Numbered from the stretch's first letter, positions 16,333 through 26,042 are shown. The stretch: DNA of 64,000 nt from Shouchella sp047238345 (GCF_047238345.1 NZ_JBDFMQ010000001.1:3100001-3164000); one strand, 5' to 3'. Translations and numbers: made by a program. Notes: generated from the sequence alone by a model not told the origin.

Positions 16333-18431
16333 TTGCTATTCCTCCGTTTCGCTTCAACCAAGCCACGTTCTACGACATAACGCATCACGTTTACAACTCG
16401 CTCTGGTGTGGGATAAACGGGAAATTGATGTTTTTGATAAAGCGACATTGCCTGAGGGGCAATCATGTCCGCACCCAATCGACCAACGACAATCGGTTTA
16501 TTCGTTAATTCAAATACATCTAGGATGGCTTGTGCAATGACGGTTGCACCTGGATCGGCATTCGTGGTTAACATCACAATCACCGCGTCAATGTCAGGAT
16601 CATTTGCTAGCGCTTTCAATACTTGTTTAAACATTTCTGGTTTCGCAATGACCTCAGCAGTCACATCAACTGGATTTTGTGGGGAACCAAAAACAGGAAT
16701 TAGCGAACGAATTTCTTCCATTGATTGGGTTAAGATCGGAACTTCTAGATGCTTTTGCGCGCATAAATCTGCAATAACGCTACATGCTCCACCAGATGCG
16801 GTCATAATCCCAATTCGATTCCCTTTCGCTAGGGGCTGAATAGCAAGTGCGCGGGACACATCGATCAAATCATCAATTTGCTGCACACGAAGGATACCAT
16901 GCTTCTTAAAAAATGAGTCATACACATCGTCATCTCCAGCAATTGAACCAGTATGAGATTGAACTGCCCGCTTTCCTACATCCGATTTCCCCGTTTTGTA
17001 GATTAATACTGGTTTGTTGGCGTCCGCCGCCTTCTTAGCAGCTTCTTCAAACGCAGGTCGATTTTTCAACCCTTCCATAAAAGCCGTAATGACTGAGGTT
17101 TGTTCATCCTCTGCTAATTCTTCAATAAAATCGGCTATAGACAAATCGGCTTCATTGGCAACACTAATCCATCGACTAAACCCTGCCCCTTGCTCCCAAG
17201 CTCTGCTTAACAATGCACTTCCCATCGCCCCACTTTGGGAAATAAAGGCGACACTTCCTCCACGCTTTACATTTGATTCAAGTGCAGCACCGAAAGCTGT
17301 ATAGACGTGGAGATCTGGGCTTGCAATGCCAATGGAATTAGGTCCGAGCAGACGGATGCCTCCCTGTCTAGCAAGAGCAAGAACGTCTTCCTGCAGCTGC
17401 TCACCTTTTTCCCCTACCTCCGCAAAACCAGAAGAATAAATAATCGCTGCTTTTATCTTTTTTTCTATACATTGTTTCATCACGTCTGGTACAAAAGAGG
17501 CAGCAACAATGATACAAGCTAAATCAACTTGTTCATGAATCGCCGTTAATGATGGATACGCTTTATACCCTTTAATTGAGTCTGCTTTCGGGTTAACTGG
17601 GTAAAGCTCACCTTTATATCCATTTTCCACAATGTAGCGGAATAATCGTCCTCCATTTTTCTTTTCATCTGTTGAAGCACCAATGACTGCAATCGATTGG
17701 GGATTAAGCATTTGCTGTACGCCATCGCGAGACTGGACTACGTGTTGAACGTCTAGATTTGATCCGAATCGAATACGCACATCACAAATTGTACCCTTAT
17801 GCGCTGTGAACTTTACGGGATTCAAATCCAATTCTTCTAAGTTTGGATAATCCGCTACGAGCCGATTAATCGCTAAACAAATAGTCTTTAACTGCTGAAA
17901 TGGAATACCCGCTTGTTGCCGATAACCGGCTAGCAATTCATAGCCCTTTAACTCTTGCACCATGTCGTCAACCTCTTCTTCCGTAACAGGTAACATTCGC
18001 ATGGAATAGTCTTTTAATAATTCAACGAGGGTGCCCCCCATGCCAATCATTAATTGATGACCAAAAACCGGATCCTGCTTCACACCAATTAACAATTCGA
18101 TTTCCCCTTGTGCTAGTGATTGGATCAGTACACCATCAAGAACGACATTCGAATCGTATGTTTTTGCATTACGCTCGATCTGCTTATACGCTTCATGGAG
18201 TTGGGTTGGATTTTGAACACCGACTTTCACAATTCCTGCTTCTGTTTTATGCGTAATCTCTCTAGACATCCCTTTGAGTACAAGTGGATAGCCAATCTCA
18301 TTTCCCGCTTGGACTGCCTCTGAAGGTGTCTTTGCCAAAACAGAAGAAGGGAGCGGAAACCCATACTCCCTTAAGATTTTCCCTCCTTCAAATTCCGTTA
18401 AAAACTCACTGCTTTTGCTTGTATCAATCAT
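16329..18431 (-). CDS. ADP/NDP-forming acyl-CoA synthetase, single chain with N-terminal ATP-grasp
   Basis: About 700 aa. Acid plus CoA plus ATP to acyl-CoA plus ADP and phosphate. The order is ATP-grasp first (about 1-210; YPLVLKGMSREITHKTEAG, LDLNPV), then CoA-binding (IAVIGAST, YPVNP), then succinyl-CoA-ligase-like domains with GPNSIGI, SQSGAMG and SHTGSIAGDD (presumed phospho-His). Classical single-chain forms place ATP-grasp last, so this is the permuted order. The frame is open to 18512, but the first 27 codons lie within the dehydrogenase gene. ATG 18431 starts right after that gene's stop; GTG codons slightly upstream are alternatives. It activates the acid entering the beta-oxidation operon. 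Confidence 0.85.
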   Translation of the reverse strand: MIDTSKSSEFLTEFEGGKILREYGFPLPSSVLAKTPSEAVQAGNEIGYPLVLKGMSREITHKTEAGIVKVGVQNPTQLHEAYKQIERNAKTYDSNVVLDGVLIQSLAQGEIELLIGVKQDPVFGHQLMIGMGGTLVELLKDYSMRMLPVTEEEVDDMVQELKGYELLAGYRQQAGIPFQQLKTICLAINRLVADYPNLEELDLNPVKFTAHKGTICDVRIRFGSNLDVQHVVQSRDGVQQMLNPQSIAVIGASTDEKKNGGRLFRYIVENGYKGELYPVNPKADSIKGYKAYPSLTAIHEQVDLACIIVAASFVPDVMKQCIEKKIKAAIIYSSGFAEVGEKGEQLQEDVLALARQGGIRLLGPNSIGIASPDLHVYTAFGAALESNVKRGGSVAFISQSGAMGSALLSRAWEQGAGFSRWISVANEADLSIADFIEELAEDEQTSVITAFMEGLKNRPAFEEAAKKAADANKPVLIYKTGKSDVGKRAVQSHTGSIAGDDDVYDSFFKKHGILRVQQIDDLIDVSRALAIQPLAKGNRIGIMTASGGACSVIADLCAQKHLEVPILTQSMEEIRSLIPVFGSPQNPVDVTAEVIAKPEMFKQVLKALANDPDIDAVIVMLTTNADPGATVIAQAILDVFELTNKPIVVGRLGADMIAPQAMSLYQKHQFPVYPTPERVVNVMRYVVERGLVEAKRRNSK

Positions 18432-18435
18432 TTCC

Positions 18436-19617
18436 TTATTTGGCACCGACTTTCTCACCTCCAGATTGCTTGTTTCGCTGACTGAACCGCATGCCAAACA
18501 CTTCTTCAGCAATTTTATTTTTCAGCATTTCTGGGGTGCCTCCAGCAATCATCCAGCCACGTACTCGACGGAAAATATACTCAAGTGGATAGTCTGTTGA
18601 ATAGCCATACCCTCCAAAAATTTGTACCGCTTCATGGGCAACTTCAAAAGCCGATGTGTTAATAAACGATTTTGCCATTGAAGCGTCAAGAGGACTAACC
18701 TCTCCTTCGTCTGCATTTGTCGCTGCGCGATATAAAAGCAAACGCCCTGCTTCTAGCTTCATTTTCATCTCAGCAACTTTCCACTGAATCCCTTGAAATT
18801 CAGCAAGTGGACGACCAAACTGCTTTCGTTCCTTCGCGTGTTCAACCGCTAAGTCAAACGCCGCTTGCGCTAACGCCAGCGAGCGAGCAGTATTGCCCAT
18901 ACGTTCGATATTAAAGGTTGAAAACAAACGTTTAAAACCATTGTCTGGAATTAAAATATTGCCCACATCGACTTCACAGTCTTCAAAATACAGCGCACAG
19001 TGCTCCTCTCCAGACATATGCGTTTCCGTTTTACCTACAGTGAAACCAGGGGCATCCCGTTCAACTAGAATAGCACCAGAACTTTTTACATCATCCCCAA
19101 AGCGCACCCATACAACATAATAGCTATTATGCGGGCCGTGGGTATTAAACACTTTTGAACCATTGATGATGACTTTATCCCCTTTTACTTCTGCTTTTGT
19201 TTGTAGATCCGTTGTAGCTGAGCCTGCATTCGGTTCTGACATCGCAACAGAAATGAGCTTCTCACCAGCCAAAATGCCAGGTAAAACTCGTTTTTTCAAC
19301 TCTGGCGATCCATATGCAGCTAATTGTTTAATTGCCCCAAAATTTCCGACTTGCAACATATCAGCAGTGCTTGGGCACACTTTCGCCACTTCTTCCATGA
19401 CAATGATTGACTCCATTAAGCCCATGCCTTGACCACCATCTTCAACAGGTAAATTCATGCCCATTAAGCCATGATCAGCCAGTGCTTTAGCATTCTCCCA
19501 AGGGACTTCATGATTGTGTACCCACGTATACGCTTTTTCAGCAAACTTCTCTTTTGCAAAGTTTTTCGCCCATTTTTGCAATTCCACTTGATCTTCTGTT
19601 AATTTAAAATCCATCAT
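18436..19617 (-). CDS. Acyl-CoA dehydrogenase
   Basis: FAD enzyme, 393 aa, oxidising acyl-CoA to trans-2-enoyl-CoA and passing electrons to ETF. The N-terminal helical domain DFKLTEDQVELQKW, the FAD-contacting VAMSEPNAGSATTDL, and the C-terminal GGYGYSTDYPLEYIFRRVRG with the Glu at the catalytic-base position are present. It is first in a four-gene operon and carries a sigma-54 promoter 45-60 bp upstream of its start. The enoyl-CoA hydratase needed for the next step is not in this operon but lies at 29746, in another unit with the same promoter type. Confidence 0.92.
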   Translation of the reverse strand: MMDFKLTEDQVELQKWAKNFAKEKFAEKAYTWVHNHEVPWENAKALADHGLMGMNLPVEDGGQGMGLMESIIVMEEVAKVCPSTADMLQVGNFGAIKQLAAYGSPELKKRVLPGILAGEKLISVAMSEPNAGSATTDLQTKAEVKGDKVIINGSKVFNTHGPHNSYYVVWVRFGDDVKSSGAILVERDAPGFTVGKTETHMSGEEHCALYFEDCEVDVGNILIPDNGFKRLFSTFNIERMGNTARSLALAQAAFDLAVEHAKERKQFGRPLAEFQGIQWKVAEMKMKLEAGRLLLYRAATNADEGEVSPLDASMAKSFINTSAFEVAHEAVQIFGGYGYSTDYPLEYIFRRVRGWMIAGGTPEMLKNKIAEEVFGMRFSQRNKQSGGEKVGAK

Positions 19618-19661
19618 ACTCGCTCCTTCTACTTACAAATTTTCTTCATGTCTATTTAGAA

Positions 19662-19677
19662 GCAAGAAGTATGCCAA
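19662..19677 (-). promoter_or_regulatory. Sigma-54 (-24/-12) promoter of the beta-oxidation operon
   Basis: The minus strand reads TTGGCAT-ACTTC-TTGC, matching TGGCAY-N5-TTGC with the invariant GG and GC. The expected start site is about 30 nt before the acyl-CoA dehydrogenase ATG. It shares sequence and placement with three other promoters in the window. Confidence 0.85.
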
Positions 19678-19725
19678 CCTGATGTAAAGCAGTTCACCAA
19701 CTCTTTTCAGAGTGCGCAAGCTACC

Positions 19726-19748
19726 ATTCGTTCATTTTATTAACGAAT
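19726..19748. promoter_or_regulatory. Candidate enhancer (UAS) palindrome for the sigma-54 activator
   Basis: Perfect 7-bp inverted repeat ATTCGTT-N9-AACGAAT, centred about 74 bp upstream of the -12 element at 19663. Position and symmetry suit a sigma-54 activator site; binding by the 30660 regulator is inference. Confidence 0.4.
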
Positions 19749-19792
19749 CGTTTCTCTTTCGTACTCTATTTTTTATCAACATCAAACGTGTT

Positions 19793-20845
19793 CTATTCTT
19801 GAACATACGTTTTATTTTTCAACGCTATGGTTTGTTTTAACGCGGCAGATTGTTGAATGGTTAGCAAGACTTCCAGTGTTGCTAGCGCGTCTTCACCTGT
19901 TATAATCGGCTGGACCTCGTTTTCAATCACGTCTAAGAAATGATTCCATTCCGCAAAGAAGGGATCATTTTTCTCAACGGAATGCGTCTGTTTTTGTAAT
20001 GGATGGGCCCACCCATATGCATCATCGCTATACGAATAATGTTCCATGCTTGGAAAAGAAATACTTCCCTTTGTGCCAAAAAAAGCGTAGCAATCAGCTT
20101 CGTGATGGTAAAAGCGATCATTTTCGTTCAAATTGAGATCGTACGCCCAAGGCGCCGGAATCCCATCTGTAATAAAATAGGTCACAGTTGCTCCGTCTTC
20201 AAGTTCCAGCAAGATGGAGGCTGAATCCTCAACTTGGTTGCCTCGAATCCGATTCCGGCTGGCGGCATAAACATTCGTAACTTCTTGCCCAGTAACAAAA
20301 CGCAGCGTATCAATATCGTGAATGCTATTAATTAATAGGGGACCCCCACCCTTTTCGATTCGCCACGATTCATTGAAATACGCTTTATCTTTGCATAACG
20401 CACATGTCATCGTTACCGCTACAAGTTCACCAATTGCTCCATCTTGTATCAATCTGCGCATTTCAAGAACATTTTCAGCTAAGCGACGATGGTGACCGAC
20501 GAGCAAATGAACGTGATGACTTTTGCATAGATCAATCATGGCCCTTCCTTCTTCTATCGTTGGAGCAATAGGTTTTTCAACAAGAACATGAATACCGAGC
20601 TTTGCACACGCTTCAACTGCTTCAAGATGGAGCTGATTAGGCAATGTAAGAATTGCACCATCGAGGTGGTTTGTTTGTAGAAGCTGCTTATAATCTGAAT
20701 AGATCGGCACCCCAAGCTCGTTCGCTCTCTGAATCGATTGTTCATCATTGCCAGCTACAGCAACGAGCTTCACCCGGTCTGATTGAACCATTTGACTGGC
20801 AAACGTATAGCCGTGATTTAATCCAAGAACAGCGACTCGCATCAT
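19793..20845 (-). CDS. Gfo/Idh/MocA-family oxidoreductase
   Basis: NAD(P)-dependent sugar or polyol dehydrogenase family, 350 aa. N-terminal Rossmann fold (VAVLGLNHGYTFASQM) and the characteristic EKPIAPTIEEG loop with Lys; the C-terminal domain includes GGGPLLINSIHDIDTLRF, in the position of the family His/Asp motif. It overlaps the upstream aldehyde dehydrogenase gene by four bases and is last in a five-gene operon. The exact substrate is unknown; the neighbours suggest a sugar acid or polyol. Confidence 0.85.
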   Translation of the reverse strand: MMRVAVLGLNHGYTFASQMVQSDRVKLVAVAGNDEQSIQRANELGVPIYSDYKQLLQTNHLDGAILTLPNQLHLEAVEACAKLGIHVLVEKPIAPTIEEGRAMIDLCKSHHVHLLVGHHRRLAENVLEMRRLIQDGAIGELVAVTMTCALCKDKAYFNESWRIEKGGGPLLINSIHDIDTLRFVTGQEVTNVYAASRNRIRGNQVEDSASILLELEDGATVTYFITDGIPAPWAYDLNLNENDRFYHHEADCYAFFGTKGSISFPSMEHYSYSDDAYGWAHPLQKQTHSVEKNDPFFAEWNHFLDVIENEVQPIITGEDALATLEVLLTIQQSAALKQTIALKNKTYVQE

Positions 20846-22287
20846 AGTTGATCACCATCACTTGAATGAATTTTTATCGCCACAGAAATAAATTTTTCTT
20901 CTACATACTCGTCAATGCCGTGACCACCTTCTCGGCCTAACCCACTCTCCTTCAATCCTCCAAAAGGAGCTTCAACAGTCGATGGTGTGGGATCATTAAT
21001 CCCAACAATGCCATATTCAAGTTGTTCTGAAAGTCGGTACATTCGAGATAAGTCGTTTGTATAAGCGTATGAGGCAAGACCGAAATCAAGATGATTCGCT
21101 TTGTCGATCACTTCTTCTTCTGTTGAAAAACGCATCAGGGGTGCGACAGGACCAAACGTTTCATGAACTAAAATGTCCATTCCTTCTTTTACATCCGTTA
21201 GGACAGTTGGCTCATAATAGGCACCATTTGCGTACTTTCCTTCTGTTAATTTCCGACCTCCGATTTTAACGGTCGCCCCTTTTTCACGTGCATCCTGTAC
21301 TTGTTCATCGACCTTTTGAACAGCGTCGTGGTTAATAAGTGGACCAATGCGGCTGCCTTCCTCAAAACCATTGCCTACTTTCAAAGCCTTGACTTCTTCT
21401 AGAAAGCGCGTTTCAAACGCATCATATATACCGTCTTGAATGTAAATTCGGTTTGCACACACACATTGTTGCCCAGAGGAGTTAAATTTTATGGTCAATG
21501 CCCCTTTTACAGCTAAGTCGAGATCTGCATCATTAAATACAATAAAAGGAGCGTGCCCTCCTAGCTCCATTGATAAGCGCTTCACGGTTTGTGCAGAATC
21601 TCGAATCAACTTCTTGCCAACCTCTGTCGAACCAGTGAATGATAGTTTTTTGATTGTACGGCTTTCCATCATCGTGTTTGAAAGTTCACTTGCTGGACCA
21701 ATGATTAAGTTAACAACACCTTTTGGCACACCGACTTCAGCTATAATTTTCAGCAACTCAATCGCACTACACGGAGCTTGAGAAGAAGGGCGCAAGACAA
21801 CGGTACATCCCGCAGCAAGAGCAGGAGCTAGCTTTCTAGCAATCATTGAAAGTGGGAAATTCCAAGGCGTGATGGCACCAACAACACCGAGTGGTTGCTT
21901 GATTACATGCAGGCGCTTACCTGCTTCTGCCGAAGGGATTGTCTCGCCATACACCCGTCTCGCTTCTTCAGCAAACCACTTGAAAAACGTGGCTGATTTC
22001 GCTACTTCCCCTCGGGCATTTGCTATTGGCTTGCCCATCTCACTACAAATTACTTGCGCAAGCATTTCCTTTCGTTCTTCAATACTTGCTGCAACACGCT
22101 CTAAATACTGCGCGCGCTCAACGGCTGGTTTTTTTGACCATATCGCAAACGCTGTTTCAGCTGCATCAATTGCCATAAGCGTTTCTTCTTTTCCTACTAA
22201 ACCAACTGTGCGGTAGACTTCACCACTTCCAGGATTGCGTACATCTAACGTTTGATTCGTTTCAATCCAATCGCCGTTTATAAACAT
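20842..22287 (-). CDS. NAD(P)-dependent aldehyde dehydrogenase, succinate-semialdehyde type
   Basis: 481 aa. Oxidises an aldehyde to its acid. FTGSTEVGKKL (cofactor loop), MELGGHAPFIVF (general-base Glu) and SSGQQCVCANRIY (nucleophilic Cys) are intact; PWNFPLSMIARKLAPALAAG is typical of GabD-like enzymes. It sits in the operon MFS, MmgE/PrpD, alcohol dehydrogenase, this gene, Gfo/Idh, taking the aldehyde likely produced by the neighbouring alcohol dehydrogenase. The semialdehyde specificity is inferred from similarity only. Confidence 0.88.
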   Translation of the reverse strand: MFINGDWIETNQTLDVRNPGSGEVYRTVGLVGKEETLMAIDAAETAFAIWSKKPAVERAQYLERVAASIEERKEMLAQVICSEMGKPIANARGEVAKSATFFKWFAEEARRVYGETIPSAEAGKRLHVIKQPLGVVGAITPWNFPLSMIARKLAPALAAGCTVVLRPSSQAPCSAIELLKIIAEVGVPKGVVNLIIGPASELSNTMMESRTIKKLSFTGSTEVGKKLIRDSAQTVKRLSMELGGHAPFIVFNDADLDLAVKGALTIKFNSSGQQCVCANRIYIQDGIYDAFETRFLEEVKALKVGNGFEEGSRIGPLINHDAVQKVDEQVQDAREKGATVKIGGRKLTEGKYANGAYYEPTVLTDVKEGMDILVHETFGPVAPLMRFSTEEEVIDKANHLDFGLASYAYTNDLSRMYRLSEQLEYGIVGINDPTPSTVEAPFGGLKESGLGREGGHGIDEYVEEKFISVAIKIHSSDGDQL

Positions 22288-22304
22288 GGTCTCTCTCCTT
22301 CTAT

Positions 22305-23327
22305 TTAAAATTCAATTTGTACTTTTAATGTTGTAGGCGAAACTTGCATGCGTTGAAACCCTTCAGCCAGTTGCTCCAATGTGAGTCGATCTGTAATAAG
22401 CGGAGCCAGATCAAATTGTTTTTGCGCGACTAGCTCAATGGCCTCTTTAAAATCTTGATGGGTGTAGGCCCTCGTACTTTTTATCGTTAACTCTCGGTTT
22501 TGCATCGCCAATAAATCAACCGGAGCAGGTTCTTTATATAAACTAATGACAAGTATCGTTCCTTGCCGTTTGATAATTCGTGTCATTTGCTTTGCTGTAT
22601 GAACCGTTCCAGCAGCTTCAAATACAACATCCGCACCAAATCCGTTTGTATCCGCTAGAATCGCTTCTTCAACATCTCTTTGCTTAGCGTCAATGGTAAG
22701 AAAGCCAAGATCGTTCGCTACTTTTAAACGATAGTCATTAATTTCTGATACATACACCTTTTCAGCACCCGCTTGCCTTGCCGCCATTGCTAGTAGCAAT
22801 CCTATTGGACCGCCACCAAGCACAACGACAACATCACCTTGTGCGACATTCGCTTGTTTAACGCCTCGAACGGCTACAGCAACCGGCTCCATTAAAGCAG
22901 CTTCATCACTAGGCATTTCTTGCGGAACCGGGTAAACCGCTTCGATTGGCGCAACCGCATACTCTGCAAATCCACCGTTTTGTTCAATTCCTATGACTCT
23001 TGAAGACAAACAAACTTGCGTCTCCCCTTTCATGCATAGCGGACATGTTCCACAGCCTAACATTGGTTGAATAATAACTTTCTGACCAATATTAATAGAA
23101 AGGCTCGGGTCTTTTTCTACGATAACCCCGCAAAATTCATGCCCCATTACGAGAGGAGGTTTTATACGATGAGCCATTTTCCCAAGATAAATCGCTAAAT
23201 CCGTTCCACAAAGACCTGCATGCAAAACTCTTATGAGCACTTCACCTTTGCCAATAACAGGGCTTGATATCGACTGTTTAGTGATTTCCTTTCCAGTAAA
23301 TAAAGCTGCATCCATTTCTGTCTTCAT
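22305..23327 (-). CDS. Zinc-dependent medium-chain alcohol/polyol dehydrogenase
   Basis: 340 aa. Catalytic zinc ligands in GLCGTDLAIYLG (Cys) and MGHEFCG (His-Glu). The four structural-zinc cysteines are in GCGTCPLCMKGETQVC. Rossmann motif VLGGGPIGLLLA. It resembles threonine, sorbitol or galactitol-phosphate dehydrogenases. Its start overlaps the MmgE/PrpD stop by four bases. It is predicted to oxidise a secondary or primary alcohol intermediate in the catabolic pathway of this operon. Confidence 0.88.
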   Translation of the reverse strand: MKTEMDAALFTGKEITKQSISSPVIGKGEVLIRVLHAGLCGTDLAIYLGKMAHRIKPPLVMGHEFCGVIVEKDPSLSINIGQKVIIQPMLGCGTCPLCMKGETQVCLSSRVIGIEQNGGFAEYAVAPIEAVYPVPQEMPSDEAALMEPVAVAVRGVKQANVAQGDVVVVLGGGPIGLLLAMAARQAGAEKVYVSEINDYRLKVANDLGFLTIDAKQRDVEEAILADTNGFGADVVFEAAGTVHTAKQMTRIIKRQGTILVISLYKEPAPVDLLAMQNRELTIKSTRAYTHQDFKEAIELVAQKQFDLAPLITDRLTLEQLAEGFQRMQVSPTTLKVQIEF

Positions 23328-24646
23328 TTCCTCACTCCTTCAAGCTGATAATGTCCTTTTGAAATTTGTGCAATGAGTTGATTCACTCGTTCTAATCCAA
23401 GAGTTGGCTCACATTGAATCCGTAGTTTTTCTTCCAGCTCCGTTGTCGAGATCGGGTTACTCGGCTCTCCTAATGGTTGCCTGACACGACATTCCAGCCG
23501 TTTTCCATTTTTCAACTGAATCGTCACAATAGCCCCACGTTCTTCCGGGTAAGTGGCTTGCGCTTCTTCATCCACAAAAACGGAAATGTTTTTCATAAGA
23601 AGTTTTCCATTAGCGGATAGATTAGCGGGGATCAACGCCTCCACCGTTATCGTCGATGATTCACAAGCCGCTGCGACTACGAAAGGTAAACTCATCTGCG
23701 CATCTAACAGTGTGGTACAAGTAGTATGGTCGTGACAGCTGGCGATTTCATACACACCGACTTCTATTGAACGAATCTGTTCAATAGAGAAAGCCTCTCT
23801 CTTTTTCAGTTCAAAGACAGCGTCGATCGCTGAATGCAGATGGCGGCAGCACGGATACGGTTTAAAATAAACTTCATGGATCTTCCACTCTTGCGAACCA
23901 CTCGTTGTTTGTTGTTTCCCATTTCCAAACACACGGAAAAAACCATTCTCATTTTCAAATCCAGTCTTCGGTCCCGTAAGTCCAGCTTTGGCTAAACCAG
24001 CAGCCACAATGCCATCACGGGCAGCTTGACCAGCATGGATCCGCTTGACCTCGGTTCCACTTCCTAAAAAAGCGAATGTCCCACCAGCAAAACTAATCGC
24101 AATGGTAAGCGCATGCTCTAGCTCTTCCGCGTTATATGACTGTAAGACACCGACTGCTGCACAAGCCCCAAACAGACCAGCCACCGACGTATTGTGATAG
24201 CCCTTTTTTCTCGACGATGGATGGATGGTTTCTGCTACATGAATGCACGTTTGGTATCCAGCGATAATAGCGCTTTGTAAGTGCTCCGCTGACACGTCTT
24301 CTTGAGAAGCAACTGCCAACAGAGCAGAAAGAACAGGTGCCCCCGGATGAACCGAACCTTTTGTATGGCCATCATCTAAATCAAGCGCATGAGCAGCTGT
24401 TCCATAAACAAATGCAGCTTCACTAGGAGGAAGCGTCAGGTCTGAGCCAACGAGCTCACATTTTCCTGATATGCCACTCTTGCGGTAATAATGTTGGACT
24501 TGCTGTACGACATCTGTATTTAATCCGGGGATGAGTGCAGCATAATAATCAAGAACAACACGATTAACCTGCTCCCTCATTTCCTTTGAATGATTCTCAC
24601 GACAGATGTCGCTTATCTGATCCGCTAATTGTTTTGCAAAACTCAT
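23324..24646 (-). CDS. MmgE/PrpD-family protein
   Basis: 440 aa, all-alpha N-terminal plus alpha/beta C-terminal domain, the family of 2-methylcitrate dehydratase and cis-aconitate decarboxylase. Family segments YGTAAHALDLDDGH, SVHPGAPVLSALLA, RIHAGQAARDG and FKPYPCCRHLHSAIDA are present. The operon contains no methylcitrate synthase or lyase, so the ordinary propionate pathway is unlikely. The true reaction is probably dehydration or isomerisation of another hydroxy acid brought in by the adjacent MFS transporter. Confidence 0.87.
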   Translation of the reverse strand: MSFAKQLADQISDICRENHSKEMREQVNRVVLDYYAALIPGLNTDVVQQVQHYYRKSGISGKCELVGSDLTLPPSEAAFVYGTAAHALDLDDGHTKGSVHPGAPVLSALLAVASQEDVSAEHLQSAIIAGYQTCIHVAETIHPSSRKKGYHNTSVAGLFGACAAVGVLQSYNAEELEHALTIAISFAGGTFAFLGSGTEVKRIHAGQAARDGIVAAGLAKAGLTGPKTGFENENGFFRVFGNGKQQTTSGSQEWKIHEVYFKPYPCCRHLHSAIDAVFELKKREAFSIEQIRSIEVGVYEIASCHDHTTCTTLLDAQMSLPFVVAAACESSTITVEALIPANLSANGKLLMKNISVFVDEEAQATYPEERGAIVTIQLKNGKRLECRVRQPLGEPSNPISTTELEEKLRIQCEPTLGLERVNQLIAQISKGHYQLEGVRK

Positions 24647-24661
24647 TTGATCGAATCCTCT

Positions 24662-25981
24662 CTAACTCGTTTTTTGCATCCGTTCCTGTTCTGCTTTCCA
24701 ATTGGCAGGCGGTCTAACGAAGAACATTAAGAACATTCCGATAAAAGCAATGCCAGCTGCGACGAAAAACATTGAATTATAGCCGTATAAAGCGACTAAA
24801 ATACCTGTAGCTGTCGGAGCAATAATACTGGCAGATGTTATAATTCCATGCGTTAATCCACTAAACGTCCCAACGGTTCTTTTAGAAGAAGCATCAAGTA
24901 CGATTGACCAATATACAGCTTGCGGCAACGAATTAATCGCGTTTCCAATTGACATGAGTGCCAACACAACCCATGCATTTGGAGCAAATGGAATAAAAAC
25001 AAAGCAAATGGCTGTTAAAAGCATACTTGTGATAATGACACCAGGCTTTGCAATTTTGAAGCTACCTGTTTTCTGCAATAAATACTGGGATAGCTTTCCA
25101 CCTAAAAAGACTGTAAAGACGGCCCCGACCCACGGGATCATACCGACATACCATAATGAACGAAGCTCAAAGCCATACATTTGCTGAAGATAAAGCGGTG
25201 TCCAAGTTAAGATAAGAAAATTAATGTAGTTAAAGCCGAAAAAAGAAGCCGCATTTAAAACAAGAGAAGGATGTTTAAAAAATTCAAACCAGGCTGTCTG
25301 TCCTTTTTGAACGTCTTCAGGCTCTTCCTCCACCTGGTCTTTTCGAATAATTGCTAGCTCTTCTTTTGACACGTAGCGATTATCTTCAGGCATATCTGTA
25401 AACAATTTGTTCCAAACCACAACCCAAATCAATCCAATTACACCAAGCGTAATAAACATCCAGCGCCAATCTGCAATGGATAGTAATCCAACTGCAACAG
25501 GGGCTGTTAACATTGCACCTAATGGAGTTCCGATTAACCCAACTCCTACGTAGAAGGTACGGTCTTTTGTTGGAATCCAGTTCGCAATTGTCCTGTTCAT
25601 ATTGGCATACACAGGGCCTTCTGCTAGACCAAACAACACTCGACATAGTGCAAACCCAGCTACTGCTGAACCAAATAGCCATACCCCAATTTCTCCGGCA
25701 AAGGCTGTTGCGATTGCAAGTAGAGACCATGATGTACAAGCAAAAATCCAGACAAATTTTGGTCCTTTCTTGTCAGCTAGGGCACCACCTAAAAACGTCC
25801 CTACGATATAGCCATAACCAAAAAACCCTAAGACATAGCCCCAGTCAGACGCAGACAGATTAAATGCATTCATAATCGGCTCTGCAGCGTAAGCAAGCGC
25901 ACCACGATCAATGTAGTTAACAGCAATGATAAAAACCATGACACTCATCATAATTTTCCGGTAAGCAATTTTTCGATTCAC
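24662..25981 (-). CDS. MFS transporter, anion:cation symporter (hexuronate/sugar-acid) type
   Basis: 439 aa, 12 predicted TM helices, with the MFS loop-2 motif GGALADKKGPKFV and a cytoplasmic central loop (about 205-235). FGLAEGPVYANMNRTIANW resembles the ACS family that imports glucarate, galactonate or related acids. First gene of the five-gene operon, starting at GTG 25981. A perfect cre box lies 20-33 bp upstream of the start, where CcpA would block transcription. Confidence 0.85.
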   Translation of the reverse strand: MNRKIAYRKIMMSVMVFIIAVNYIDRGALAYAAEPIMNAFNLSASDWGYVLGFFGYGYIVGTFLGGALADKKGPKFVWIFACTSWSLLAIATAFAGEIGVWLFGSAVAGFALCRVLFGLAEGPVYANMNRTIANWIPTKDRTFYVGVGLIGTPLGAMLTAPVAVGLLSIADWRWMFITLGVIGLIWVVVWNKLFTDMPEDNRYVSKEELAIIRKDQVEEEPEDVQKGQTAWFEFFKHPSLVLNAASFFGFNYINFLILTWTPLYLQQMYGFELRSLWYVGMIPWVGAVFTVFLGGKLSQYLLQKTGSFKIAKPGVIITSMLLTAICFVFIPFAPNAWVVLALMSIGNAINSLPQAVYWSIVLDASSKRTVGTFSGLTHGIITSASIIAPTATGILVALYGYNSMFFVAAGIAFIGMFLMFFVRPPANWKAEQERMQKTS

Positions 25982-26000
25982 TACGCTTCCCCCTACGCCT

Positions 26001-26014
26001 TGTTAGCGCTTACA
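26001..26014. promoter_or_regulatory. cre (CcpA) site before the MFS/PrpD operon
   Basis: TGTTAGCGCTTACA fits TGWNANCGNTNWCA at every fixed position, 20 bp before the GTG start of the transporter gene. It predicts repression by glucose. Confidence 0.75.
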
Positions 26015-26042
26015 AATTTTGCATTTCTTTCACTTCTTTTTT

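Noticed and set aside
18418..18445. Sigma-54-like TTGGCACCGACTTTC near the acyl-CoA dehydrogenase end
   Set aside because: It lacks the -12 GC at the required spacing and lies within coding sequence.
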